Made by a program: the position numbers and the translations under genes
Virus record (IMG/VR): IMGVR_UViG_3300010158_000104
Coordinates: 1-48,170 of that record
DNA: 48,170 bases
Origin: a virus
Strand: one strand, 5' to 3'
In this document: positions 26,601 to 36,102 of the stretch, piece after piece
How positions within the stretch are numbered: position 1 is the first letter of the stretch
How the letters are laid out: every line of letters starts with the position of its first letter
The notes under the pieces: generated by a model
Seen by the model: only the letters and a program-made list of their open reading frames with translations
Databases searched by the model: none
What the model was told of the DNA's origin: nothing

Positions 26601-29600
26601 TTAACCTGCTTCAATAGCTAAGATGAACGGTGTCATATTAGCAAATAATGATTTAGTAAATGTTCTACCACTTAGAACACCTGTTGCTTGACTGATAACT
26701 AGTCCAGGACCAATACGGAAGTCACCGTTTTGGTCAGTACTTGTAAAGAATACCTTACCACTATCTAACTGTACAGTTTCTTTAGTTTGTACAGGATCAG
26801 CACGGCCTACTTGTGGTAATGCTCCGTAGTTAGTTCCTGCACCAACATATTCAAATACATAACCAGATGCACTAATGTAACTACGTTGATAAAAATTAAC
26901 ACTAGCACCGTCAGGTAGTAAGTCTGTTCTAGTAATATTTTCACCTAATTGAATTATGTGGTGTGTCCCTTCTCTCTGCCAGTAACTTAATCCACTCATA
27001 ACAGTATTATATCTTCCGCCAGTTTCAATATCGTATATCAAACGTTGTAATATCAACTTAACATCTCTCTGACATTTTGCTTTGTTATATGTTAATGTAA
27101 AGGTTGCCTGTACATAAGCATATATTTCTTCAGCAAAGAATTCCATATTCTGTTCAATTAAGGAAATTGCTGAACCGGCGCCCTGCACTGCTGGCCCTGT
27201 TTTTGTCCTTAATGCTGGTTTAACAACTGATTCGGCCCCGGTAAGGTCATCTGATAACGGAGGGGATGCCAGCGTTGGATTAATAATTTGAATTAAGTTT
27301 TCAAATCTTTGATTGATAAATGTTTCGGCAAAACCACCATCGGTTAATAATGGTTCAAACGATTGTTTTGCTACTACATAGGTAGTAGAAGTAGTAATAG
27401 CCTGATTCTTAATAGCTTGGATAACAATAGAATTTAATCTCTGTAATGAAGAAATATGTGCAGGACGCTGATCTCCTGTAATTACATCACGTATCACATT
27501 TGTTCCAACTGGCACAGGATTATCACCAATTTCGCTACTCAATACTGTATAGTATGCATTACCACAGAAATACAAATTAAAATAGTTAGAATTAACTGTT
27601 GATGTTGTATTTGTAGGATCGAATCCGCCACTAGTTAATGCTTTGTTTAATGTAACACTTTGATATCCTACATCGGTAACAATAGTATCCTTAGCAGCAT
27701 ATAATATGCCATTTGTACCAGTTTGGCTACCATTTTGATCTCTTATGTATAATGCATTACCTACAGCAATGCCAGTAGTATCAATACCAGTTAATGTAAT
27801 AGTTCCCGTAGTTAAGATTCCCAAATTAGGAACAGCATTTAAGAATCCTGAAAATCCTTGTTCGTTTGCCTGAGGTACGACCAATCCTGTATAATCTACC
27901 ATTGTATCGGGAGGTACAACTTCCATTACTAGAGAAATATGTGGACGATCTGCTAGGTCAGGGATAAAGACTCTTGCACGAGCATTATTTGGCCAATATC
28001 CTGCCGGGTAATAATTGTTAAATTCTGGATCATCTGGGTATGACTTGTTTACAGGATTATAAACAGTGCCGCTGAATTTGCGTTGTCCATAACCTTTAGC
28101 AACTAAACAAAGATCGCCAAAGTTGGCGTTACTGTTAACAATAGATGCAATTCCGCCGTTGTCAACTTGCACTCCGGTAGAACAGAAAATTGTAAACACA
28201 GAAACTAATTGTGCATATCCATCATTAGTGATTCTAATGCCGCGGCCTCCTTGATTAACCTGCGTAAATGCATCATATACAAAACTGTTAATAGGACTAC
28301 GTGAGCTGATAACTGCACCATCAACTAAACTACCGCCCATGCCACCGATAGGATCAACCTTACGTCGATTCCATGTGGTTGCATCGCCTGTGTATTCTAA
28401 ACTTAGTGCTTCTACTTCTGCATTTTGTTTAGGATAAACTAATGTATCACCAAAGTATAATGTTGCGTTGTTGCCAAAGCCGACTGTTGAAGTATCTAAA
28501 CCTACAATGTATGTGCCAGTTGTCACTGTGGTAACTGACGTTACTCTAGGAGAAATTTTAACATCGGCTCCATTGATACCAACTAGAGCAAATAATCCTC
28601 CCCCCATATAACGGGGTGGAGCATACATTGGACCCTTCTGAATAATATCAGTAATAATTTTAAAATTGCGTTTTATTGCTTCTTGTGGCATATAGTCGCC
28701 ACCGTATTCAAAGAATGGATTAATAACTTGTGTTATACTAGTTTGTGTTTGAGGAGTAACGGGTGTATTGGCAATGATTTGTAATGCTATATCTCTAGCA
28801 TAATTTAACGCCATAGTAGTTGTGGTTTCTTGACCAGCTACTTGGTTGTAACCAAAATTCCAATAAGCTAAACCAGCTTCTACTGATTTGTAATTTCCGC
28901 CTAATAAAATATCTTGGCTCACTGCATCGACAATAAGTCCCGTATCACGATAGCATAGTTCCTCATTATAATCAAAACTAGACCTATTATAGTTCCAATC
29001 GATAAAATGTATTACATCATCAACTATGAATTTCTTGTTGGCCTGTAGTAAATTAAAACCATTTATTACAGAAGTTACAGTACTTGCAGTTAAGGCAATA
29101 CTGGTTAATCCACTTGATATGCTAGGACCATAAATTATGATATCTGTAATAGTAGAGATAGATTGTTGAACATATCTTACTTCACTCAAAGTAGCAACAT
29201 TAGGTAATATTACTTGTGAAGCAATAGTTCCAGTACTTGCTGCAACTAAGTTGCCAGTCATAATTCCATCAACAATATCTTTAATCCTATTAAAGGCAAC
29301 AATTGTTTGTGTTTCCTGACCGTGTATAGTATTTGTAGAGCCAGACACTGAATAATAACTTAGGCCTGCTTGAATTGCTTGTCTATTACCGCCATGTTTT
29401 AAATCAAATGCAATCGAATCAGTAATTAACCCAACATCACGAGCACAGGTAGATGTACTATATGCGGTAAAATTAGGATGAACTGCTGTGATATATGCAA
29501 TTACTTCAGCTGCCATATATGCTTTGTTAGCTTCTAATAAATTAAAAGCATTTTTAATACCTAATAAATTAGTTTCTGGTCCGTTAGGAACTATTTTGTC

Positions 29601-32600
29601 AGTCCATCCTTTGCTATTTCCTTTAACAATGGAAAGTATAATATCAAAATTTGCAGCAATTAATGCGGCCTCTACTGAGCTAGCAGATTCTAATGACGTA
29701 TTTTGAGAAACAACAAACTGATATCTATTAACTAGGTCGTCAGTAGGTTTAATATTTTGTACAACTTTAACTGATAATTCTTTTAGATATTTAATTGCAT
29801 CAATTGTTGGGCCAAGTTGAGCTTCAATAATGCCTGTGTAATTTCCTTGAGACCAATATTGTAATGCTGAGAAAGTACTTTGACTTCTCTTAGCAGTAGG
29901 ATACAATAAGTCGTAAGCTATAGAATCAACAATAATATTAATATCTCTCTTGCACTTTATTCTGCTGTAAGGGAATGCCTTAACAGTGTTGTTGATCCAG
30001 TTGATTGTATCTTCTTGAATAAATCTACGATTTGCCTGCATTAAAATTTCAGCACTGACAAATGCCGCATCGGGGCAGCCTGACTTATACATAGCAGGTG
30101 CTGCTGTTGGACCGTTATTAATGATAACGGTAATTGTGTTGAAACACTGATCTATTGCGCTTGAGGCAACAGCACCCCGTGTCATCACAGTGTTTCTAAC
30201 TTGGTTATGTGTGCCATAAGGTGCAATAACTGCCGGCACCGTTAAAATATTAGTCCATGTGTTATTAACAATGATGGACTGGACCATTTTACTTAGATAG
30301 TCAATGGCAGCAGAAGTTTGGGTTTCTTGTCCAGATATCCTACTAATAACTCCGTCGTAATATGCTAAACCACTTTGGATGGATTTTTCATTACCACCAA
30401 AAGCAGCATCATATGCAACGTTTTCAATTAATATTCCAGTGTCTCTATAGCAAAGTTCTTTACTATAATTAAATGTGTTTGCGTTTTTATTTAAGTAAGC
30501 TATTACTTCTGCTTTAATAAAATCTTTATTAGTTAACAACATATTAAATGCGTTTACTTTTTCTTCATTGATCGAAAGAGTAACATACTCGGGTGTTTGA
30601 TTAACTGCAACACTAGGACCATGCCTAATAATATCAGTTATAATATCAATTTTATTTTGTAAAGAAATTGCTTCGTAACTACTGGCTATAGGCTGGCCAA
30701 TAATAACTTGAGTAGTAGCTGTTTGGTATACTGTAGGTAACGGAATACCAGTTACAATATTAGTAATAATTGATTTAATAAAATTATATGCTAATGTAGT
30801 CTGTGGAATTTGATTTGCAATTGTTGTACTAGTTGTACTGTAATTGTAATAATAAACTCCAGATTTAATACTCTGTCTATTGCCGGAGTGCAGAACATCA
30901 AATGCTACGCTATCGATAATGTATCCAACGTCTCTTGCACATGTAGATGTATTATAAACAAATGTTGGATAGTTAGACCCAATCCATGATAGAACTTGTG
31001 TCTTAAATGTTTCTTTATTTGCCAATAAAGCAGTATATGCATTAGTGTACTGAGGATCAGTACTAGGTAATCCGTTTGCAATAATCGAATCACTTACTCC
31101 AACAGTACCATTGGTTATAATATCAGTAATAACTGTAAACAGCGTGTTTACTCTTGTTTGTGCAGATGAACTACCTGCGTTTAATGCAACAGTTGCAGCT
31201 AACCCTTTTAGATAATTAATTGCATTTGTAGTAGTAGTTTGTTCTCCTGCAATAGCAGAACTAGTTTGATTCCAATATTGTAAGCCAGCAAATGTGCTAT
31301 CACTAGTATCGTTGTATAGCATGTCGGTAGAAATGCTGTCTAAAATTAACCCAATATCTCGACGACATTTTGTTACATTATAACTAAAAGAGCTCGTGTT
31401 AAATGTAACATCAACATAAGCAACAACTTGTTCTTGCAAGAAAGGTTTATTGGCTAGCATCAATGTGCGGGCTTCAAAAAATCCTGGATTTTGTTGTCCA
31501 GCATTAATATAATCGCCTTGAGCAATTGTGCCAGTAGTTGCATGAATAACCAAAGTAGTTGTGTTAGCGATCCATGTACCTGTGCCAACAACTCTAGGAA
31601 TTTGCACAGTTTGATTTGGAACAAACATAGTACCATCTGTTAACCATGGACCATTTTGATTAGTACAGTTTTGAATGTATGGCGAATGGAACAGATCAAT
31701 ACGTGCATCACCTTCTAGAGGAGGAAATGATGTGCAATATGCTCCTCGATTATATTGAGGATCATATGGGCCTTCTAACAATCCACTACGTCCGTTCAAG
31801 AATTGCATGAATGCAAGATAGCATCCGCTATTAACATGGAATAAATCTTGTGTTTTATTAATTGGTTCAATACTACATGTCCTTAAGTCCGAACCCATAA
31901 TACTTGTATATGGTTTCAATTGTAGAGGATTGTCTTCTAAGTAATGTCCCGGTGCAACACGTATTTGTGTGCCAGACTGATAATAAGGACTCTTCAATGC
32001 TGCCCCAATTGTACGACAAGCCCGGCTTGGATCCATTGCGCGACCATCATTAGTATCGGCGCCGTCCATAGTGACATATAAGATGTTTGTAACAACAGGA
32101 GCAGTACCGATTGGATTCTGTCCTCTTACTCTAATATCGCTAAACATGTCAACAACGCCAGCATCTGGACGCATTTCAATTGTACCAGTAGTAGAACCAA
32201 TTACCCTAGTATATAAATTATGTACGTATGCGTCTGCCCATTGGCTAGAATTAACACCAACCGAGTAAATTTCTGTTGCAACATCTGCATCATCAGGGGG
32301 TGTAATTTCTTTAGTAACAATGTTCTTACCAACACTAATACCACCCTCAACTCTTACAGCACCATCGGTTGAATTTGCAGCAGAAGTGGATACAACTTTT
32401 AATAATTCTGTTCCCAACTTACCAGTATAGGGATTGTATGTCAGTCCTGCTGAGCCTCCTTGGTCAATACCTTGGATATCTACAAATAAAAATTGTTCGC
32501 CGGTACTTCTTGCAAATAACGGATGAAATACAATGTCCGCATTTGTTGCGGTAACAACAATTTGGAAAGATGTGTTGGCAATTTCAATACGACCATAAAT

Positions 32601-33227
32601 TCTACCACCAACGTTTAAATCTTTCTCAATACCTACACCACCGTGTACGTATACTGCACCAGTTTTTCTGTGTTCAGCAGTATCATATATGTCAGCTGGG
32701 TTATAAGGTCGGCCATTAACGCCGTATTCTAAGTATTGATTGCCTACGTTATTTTCGCTAAAATATTCTCCCTCATCAAAAAAAGATTTTTTCCAAATAT
32801 TACTAGCATCGCCTATGTTATAATTAGTTCCTTTAGGCAGAATATTACTTTTAATTTTTGATTTAAATTCAGTTGTATCAGTCCCAACATCGGATCCTAA
32901 TACAGAATCATGTAAAATATCAGTTTCGGGAGCATCTACAATAGCCTTGCCTCTAGCAGTAACTGTAACATCAGTTGCTGCTTTTATAGTTATTTTGTCG
33001 GCACTCGATTCAATTGCAACAATACCGCCTTCAGAAATTATTTTTACATCACTGTTTGCGTCAATTTCTGCTTTTCCGCCGGCTGTGATACTAGTATCAG
33101 CACCGGACTTGAGATTTATTTTTGCTTTAGCGTTTAAAAAATAATCGTTAGGAATGTTTTCAACAGTAATATTCGTTGTTGATGATGCTGCACCAGGCGG
33201 TGTATTAGAAAAGTAAGTAGTTGCCAT
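26601..33227 (-). CDS. Giant fibre/baseplate protein, 2208 aa, with repeated C-x-R-D domains
   Basis: The largest gene of the window. The N-terminus (residues about 30-110) has strand repeats of the type AKINLKSGADTSITAGGKAE, then a GGVGIEKDLNVGGRI module at about 195. Residues about 380-480 (LYVTMDGADTNDGRAMDPSR, RVAPGHYLEDNPLQLKPYTS) look like a right-handed beta-helix start of the pectate-lyase style. From about residue 620 to 1430, six domains of about 140-170 residues each share CxRDxGxIxDxxxxD ... GLxYxxxxx ... GQxTQT; a seventh lies at about 2050. Another beta-helix-like section lies at about 1600-1750. It heads the fibre operon. AATAAATA at 33243-33250 and GAGGA precede the ATG. I infer a structural adhesin; no enzyme motif was recognised. 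Confidence 0.82.
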   Translation of the reverse strand: MATTYFSNTPPGAASSTTNITVENIPNDYFLNAKAKINLKSGADTSITAGGKAEIDANSDVKIISEGGIVAIESSADKITIKAATDVTVTARGKAIVDAPETDILHDSVLGSDVGTDTTEFKSKIKSNILPKGTNYNIGDASNIWKKSFFDEGEYFSENNVGNQYLEYGVNGRPYNPADIYDTAEHRKTGAVYVHGGVGIEKDLNVGGRIYGRIEIANTSFQIVVTATNADIVFHPLFARSTGEQFLFVDIQGIDQGGSAGLTYNPYTGKLGTELLKVVSTSAANSTDGAVRVEGGISVGKNIVTKEITPPDDADVATEIYSVGVNSSQWADAYVHNLYTRVIGSTTGTIEMRPDAGVVDMFSDIRVRGQNPIGTAPVVTNILYVTMDGADTNDGRAMDPSRACRTIGAALKSPYYQSGTQIRVAPGHYLEDNPLQLKPYTSIMGSDLRTCSIEPINKTQDLFHVNSGCYLAFMQFLNGRSGLLEGPYDPQYNRGAYCTSFPPLEGDARIDLFHSPYIQNCTNQNGPWLTDGTMFVPNQTVQIPRVVGTGTWIANTTTLVIHATTGTIAQGDYINAGQQNPGFFEARTLMLANKPFLQEQVVAYVDVTFNTSSFSYNVTKCRRDIGLILDSISTDMLYNDTSDSTFAGLQYWNQTSSAIAGEQTTTTNAINYLKGLAATVALNAGSSSAQTRVNTLFTVITDIITNGTVGVSDSIIANGLPSTDPQYTNAYTALLANKETFKTQVLSWIGSNYPTFVYNTSTCARDVGYIIDSVAFDVLHSGNRQSIKSGVYYYNYSTTSTTIANQIPQTTLAYNFIKSIITNIVTGIPLPTVYQTATTQVIIGQPIASSYEAISLQNKIDIITDIIRHGPSVAVNQTPEYVTLSINEEKVNAFNMLLTNKDFIKAEVIAYLNKNANTFNYSKELCYRDTGILIENVAYDAAFGGNEKSIQSGLAYYDGVISRISGQETQTSAAIDYLSKMVQSIIVNNTWTNILTVPAVIAPYGTHNQVRNTVMTRGAVASSAIDQCFNTITVIINNGPTAAPAMYKSGCPDAAFVSAEILMQANRRFIQEDTINWINNTVKAFPYSRIKCKRDINIIVDSIAYDLLYPTAKRSQSTFSALQYWSQGNYTGIIEAQLGPTIDAIKYLKELSVKVVQNIKPTDDLVNRYQFVVSQNTSLESASSVEAALIAANFDIILSIVKGNSKGWTDKIVPNGPETNLLGIKNAFNLLEANKAYMAAEVIAYITAVHPNFTAYSTSTCARDVGLITDSIAFDLKHGGNRQAIQAGLSYYSVSGSTNTIHGQETQTIVAFNRIKDIVDGIMTGNLVAASTGTIASQVILPNVATLSEVRYVQQSISTITDIIIYGPSISSGLTSIALTASTVTSVINGFNLLQANKKFIVDDVIHFIDWNYNRSSFDYNEELCYRDTGLIVDAVSQDILLGGNYKSVEAGLAYWNFGYNQVAGQETTTTMALNYARDIALQIIANTPVTPQTQTSITQVINPFFEYGGDYMPQEAIKRNFKIITDIIQKGPMYAPPRYMGGGLFALVGINGADVKISPRVTSVTTVTTGTYIVGLDTSTVGFGNNATLYFGDTLVYPKQNAEVEALSLEYTGDATTWNRRKVDPIGGMGGSLVDGAVISSRSPINSFVYDAFTQVNQGGRGIRITNDGYAQLVSVFTIFCSTGVQVDNGGIASIVNSNANFGDLCLVAKGYGQRKFSGTVYNPVNKSYPDDPEFNNYYPAGYWPNNARARVFIPDLADRPHISLVMEVVPPDTMVDYTGLVVPQANEQGFSGFLNAVPNLGILTTGTITLTGIDTTGIAVGNALYIRDQNGSQTGTNGILYAAKDTIVTDVGYQSVTLNKALTSGGFDPTNTTSTVNSNYFNLYFCGNAYYTVLSSEIGDNPVPVGTNVIRDVITGDQRPAHISSLQRLNSIVIQAIKNQAITTSTTYVVAKQSFEPLLTDGGFAETFINQRFENLIQIINPTLASPPLSDDLTGAESVVKPALRTKTGPAVQGAGSAISLIEQNMEFFAEEIYAYVQATFTLTYNKAKCQRDVKLILQRLIYDIETGGRYNTVMSGLSYWQREGTHHIIQLGENITRTDLLPDGASVNFYQRSYISASGYVFEYVGAGTNYGALPQVGRADPVQTKETVQLDSGKVFFTSTDQNGDFRIGPGLVISQATGVLSGRTFTKSLFANMTPFILAIEAG

Positions 33228-33242
33228 TTTTGATCCTCACTG

Positions 33243-33250
33243 TATTTATT
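33243..33250 (-). promoter_or_regulatory. Late promoter for the 2208-aa fibre gene and fibre operon
   Basis: AATAAATA on the minus strand, 15 nt before the ATG at 33227, with GAGGA between. Confidence 0.62.
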
Positions 33251-33254
33251 TTTT

Positions 33255-33779
33255 TTAATATATCCTAAGCTCAACCGCATCAATCAAAGGACTACTTCTA
33301 TGAGGCCAACTTGGGTGGCTTTGGAACCTTACTATAACTCCAAATGACGAATCTTGAATTTGTGCCATATTTAAATTGCTACCCCAAATAGAATTAGCAT
33401 TTCCGTATATTTTTTTAGTGTCTAAATTTAAAGACGCTTGATTTTCACCTACTATATTACCATAAGAACATAATTGTATAGTTTCATCAGTGATTCTACC
33501 ATACCTATTAATAGTTAATTGCATTCCAATACCAGATAATGTTTCTGGTAAATTTACAAAATTAAATCCTGTTAATTTTAAATAATATGTTTTTTGTAAT
33601 ATATCATGTCTAGGATCTCTAGCAATGTGAAATAAATCTCTAGTTGTCCGCACCGACTTACCGTCGATATCTTTTAGACCATGGAAGTTATCTGTTTCTA
33701 ACCAAGAAACATGAGCATCTTCTCCGCCTTCTTCTGCGTACTGAATTACATTTGTTGGTAAGGTCCAATTAGTGGTCAT
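33255..33779 (-). CDS. Virion-type protein of unknown function
   Basis: A protein of 174 aa: it begins MTTNWTLPTNVIQYAEEGGE and includes LETDNFHGLKDIDGKSVRTT and FGVIVRFQSHPSWPHRSSPL, ending DAVELRIY. It looks like a small beta-sandwich. There is no Shine-Dalgarno. GGTAAATA ends 5 nt before the ATG, the arrangement seen at other predicted leaderless genes. A terminator-like hairpin stands just before the promoter, so the gene starts its own transcript and precedes the giant fibre gene. I do not recognise the family. A tail or baseplate accessory is likely from position. Confidence 0.72.
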   Translation of the reverse strand: MTTNWTLPTNVIQYAEEGGEDAHVSWLETDNFHGLKDIDGKSVRTTRDLFHIARDPRHDILQKTYYLKLTGFNFVNLPETLSGIGMQLTINRYGRITDETIQLCSYGNIVGENQASLNLDTKKIYGNANSIWGSNLNMAQIQDSSFGVIVRFQSHPSWPHRSSPLIDAVELRIY

Positions 33780-33784
33780 ACCAT

Positions 33785-33792
33785 TATTTACC
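33785..33792 (-). promoter_or_regulatory. Late promoter motif, predicted leaderless
   Basis: GGTAAATA on the minus strand, 5 nt before the ATG at 33779 (TAAATAAT-N3-ATG). Confidence 0.58.
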
Positions 33793-33803
33793 TAGATAAG
33801 AGA

Positions 33804-33824
33804 ATGGGGGGACAAGCCCCCCAT
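33804..33824 (-). terminator. Terminator-like hairpin after the post-capsid gene
   Basis: An 8-bp stem (33804-33811 with 33817-33824: ATGGGGGG/CCCCCCAT) with a 5-nt loop, followed on the minus strand by TCTCTTAT. The T-tract is poor, so termination is less certain than at 34853-34874. Confidence 0.6.
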
Positions 33825-33841
33825 AATATTTTTACAAAATA

Positions 33842-34753
33842 TTAAACTGTGTGGCTTAGAGAAACAATAGCAGTTCCAGTAGTAGTACCAGATGCACTGC
33901 CAATTGTCCATGGTGCTACTTTGATAGTACTATAGATAGATGTACCTGTATTTGATCTTGGATACAAGTTTGCTTTGCGACTTGTTAACTTAGTAACCCA
34001 ATATGTGTCACCTGCAGAATCTGTAGCAATAATGTGCATGCCACCAGCAACTAATGTACCAGTAGACAATTTGCAGATTCCTTGACCTTGTGCATTTTGA
34101 ACTAGGTAACGGCGGCTTCCTTCTTGCTTCATGATGTCGCCACCACTGATACCACTTGAACCATTTGGAACATAAGAGATGATTTGTATAGCGTTAAATG
34201 TAGTAGTTGTTAACGCTGTGACTGCGGCAAATCCAGAACCTGCGTCAAGGAAGACCACTGCGCCACTAACTGCTCCTGCGTTTGCAGCCGATACAACAGT
34301 ACCTGTTGAGTAGACAGCAGTAACGTATGTTGCACCTGCGTTAATACCTGTACCAACAACTTTCATACCTACTTGAACTCCAGTTGTATCTGCAGGATAA
34401 ATGATATTTGTTGAAATTGTACCAGTTGTTGTTTTAGTAACAGAACTAGCAGTAGTAACTGTTATGGTAGCAGTTGCAGTATAACCAGTTCCAGCTGTAC
34501 CTAATGTAACAGCAGTAATACCGCCGATACCAGGAAGACTAATTGTAGGTGTGGCAGTGGCTCTGATACCACCTGCAATGTTTGGTGCGCTTACTACTAG
34601 TGTTGCACCTGCGGAATACAATGTTCCTGAACTAGCAACAGCAATTACTGATGTTACGCTTTCGCCGCCGACACCAGTACGGCCGCCAACGTTGGCGTTT
34701 TGATAAGGGGTAGTTGAACTACCGAAAAATTTGTCTTTAATTGGACGTCCCAT
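33842..34753 (-). CDS. Virion protein following the capsid gene, candidate head decoration
   Basis: A protein of 303 aa from ATG 34753 (MGRPIKDKFFGSS), preceded by AAGGAG. A longer frame to 34894 would cross the terminator and promoter and is rejected. Residues about 50-200 are Thr/Val/Gly-rich strands (GIGGITAVTLGTAGTGYTAT and similar). From about 210, GGDIMKQEGSRRYLVQNAQG and QGICKLSTGTLVAGGMHIIA form a conserved-looking C-terminal domain. It has its own late promoter 80 nt upstream, placed right after the capsid gene's terminator. High expression as a capsid decoration or other abundant virion protein is inference. Confidence 0.72.
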   Translation of the reverse strand: MGRPIKDKFFGSSTTPYQNANVGGRTGVGGESVTSVIAVASSGTLYSAGATLVVSAPNIAGGIRATATPTISLPGIGGITAVTLGTAGTGYTATATITVTTASSVTKTTTGTISTNIIYPADTTGVQVGMKVVGTGINAGATYVTAVYSTGTVVSAANAGAVSGAVVFLDAGSGFAAVTALTTTTFNAIQIISYVPNGSSGISGGDIMKQEGSRRYLVQNAQGQGICKLSTGTLVAGGMHIIATDSAGDTYWVTKLTSRKANLYPRSNTGTSIYSTIKVAPWTIGSASGTTTGTAIVSLSHTV

Positions 34754-34833
34754 TTTATTTTCTCCTTGTGTTAAGATCGTTCTATGATCTACGCGGATGG
34801 TACCGCATAAAACCCTTAAAGGGCGAACAAAGC

Positions 34834-34841
34834 TATTTATT
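34834..34841 (-). promoter_or_regulatory. Late promoter after the capsid terminator
   Basis: AATAAATA on the minus strand, 12 nt beyond the T-tract of the capsid terminator and 80 nt before the ATG at 34753. Confidence 0.62.
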
Positions 34842-34852
34842 GGATAGTCAAC

Positions 34853-34874
34853 AAAAAACCCGCCGAAGCGGGTT
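34853..34874 (-). terminator. Intrinsic terminator of the major capsid gene
   Basis: On the minus strand AACCCGC-TTCG-GCGGGTT (34874-34857) then more T: a 7-bp stem closed by a C(UUCG)G tetraloop, with a run of six T in all. Confidence 0.93.
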
Positions 34875-34902
34875 GATTGTTTGTGTAAAAACAAGTAACG
34901 GA

Positions 34903-36084
34903 TTACTTGAAGCTTACGTTTGCGCTAGTGATAGCAACTTTTCCTAAGTAGTCAGCAGCATTACCTAGAGAAGAAGCAGTGTTGCTCAACTCTACATAAC
35001 CGTAACGTGTTAGGAAGCCAACTACTGGCTCAAATGTTGCTGGATCTAGAACAACACCAGAACTCATCAACGGAATATAAGGGCAGTAGAACGCAGCAGC
35101 ATCTGCTTCGCTAGAACCTTTATATCCAACTAGGATCTGGTTATTATCGTCTGTATCAGACTTATATGCGTCAACATAAATTCTCATTGCGCCATTTAAT
35201 GTACCAACAAACTTAGTGTTTGTAGGAGCTTCAAATGTACCTTCTGTTGTACGAGCAAATGCGCTTGTAGTAGCAGATTGTAGAATTGTCAATGCTTGGT
35301 TAGAAACAACAGCCCAGTTAGCAGAACCACGACGTGTACGCTGAGCAATCAAATTGCTTACGCGGTTGATCTGGATCGCTAGAGCAGCATGTTCGTCACC
35401 AACGAATGTAGCTGTACCAGAAACTAACGACTGGTCGTATGTTTCTTCAACAGAAGCCAAGCTACGTAAAGAAGCTAGGATCTCTTGATCAATTTCAGCT
35501 GTGATTTCTTGTGCTAGTGCAGCCATGATTTCTGCTTCGATGTCAATGCCTTGTTGGGCTTGTGCATCTTGAGCAGCTTCAAAGGTCCAACGAGCAGATA
35601 GCTTGCGGCTTTTTGCTTCAACCGGTGTCTTCAAGATCTGGATGCTCATACGCTTACCTGGAGAACCTTCTAGGTTAGCAGTTGTAGCACCACCAGCAGT
35701 GGCACTGTTGTTACCGGAGTAAGCAGCAGCGATCTTGAATGGGCTTAGTGCTTCTTCACCGGCTGTTACTACATCACCAGAGTTAACACCATCAGCATAA
35801 CGAACACGTAGTGTGTGGATCTGTGCAACAGGTCCTGTCATTGGCTGAACGCCGATGATTTCGTTAGCAATAACTGTCGGCATAACACGACGAATTACTG
35901 GAAGAATAACACGGTTAAGTGTTGCGATGTTGCCGGCACTTGTAGCACCAGCGGTTGCGCTTTCAGCCAAATGACGGCGTGTATTTTCTAGGCAAACTGC
36001 CATAGAAGACTTACGGGTACCGGATAGGCCTTCAAGCAGAGCTTCTTTGGTCTCTGACCATCTTTCATTTAATAGTTGTGACAT
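34903..36084 (-). CDS. 23: Major capsid protein, gp23-like
   Basis: A protein of 393 aa (T4 gp23 is 521 aa). It begins MSQLLNERWSETKEALLEGL; then RVILPVIRRVMPTVIANEII with GVQPMTGPVAQIHTLRVRYA follows the strongly conserved gp23 pattern. IQILKTPVEAKSRKLSARWT and IDIEAEIMAALAQEITAEID are also typical. A protease site of the (I/L)-x-E type is present as LAE at residues 39-41, so the mature protein would start at Ser42. AAGGAGA precedes the ATG. It follows gp22 in the T4 order 67-21-22-23 and ends in a strong terminator. It forms the head lattice. Confidence 0.93.
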   Translation of the reverse strand: MSQLLNERWSETKEALLEGLSGTRKSSMAVCLENTRRHLAESATAGATSAGNIATLNRVILPVIRRVMPTVIANEIIGVQPMTGPVAQIHTLRVRYADGVNSGDVVTAGEEALSPFKIAAAYSGNNSATAGGATTANLEGSPGKRMSIQILKTPVEAKSRKLSARWTFEAAQDAQAQQGIDIEAEIMAALAQEITAEIDQEILASLRSLASVEETYDQSLVSGTATFVGDEHAALAIQINRVSNLIAQRTRRGSANWAVVSNQALTILQSATTSAFARTTEGTFEAPTNTKFVGTLNGAMRIYVDAYKSDTDDNNQILVGYKGSSEADAAAFYCPYIPLMSSGVVLDPATFEPVVGFLTRYGYVELSNTASSLGNAADYLGKVAITSANVSFK

Positions 36085-36102
36085 TTACGTCTCCTTGAAT
36101 TA

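Noticed and set aside
34754-34894. Longer frame of the post-capsid gene
   Set aside because: It contains the capsid terminator and the gene's own promoter; AAGGAG and ATG at 34753 are clear.
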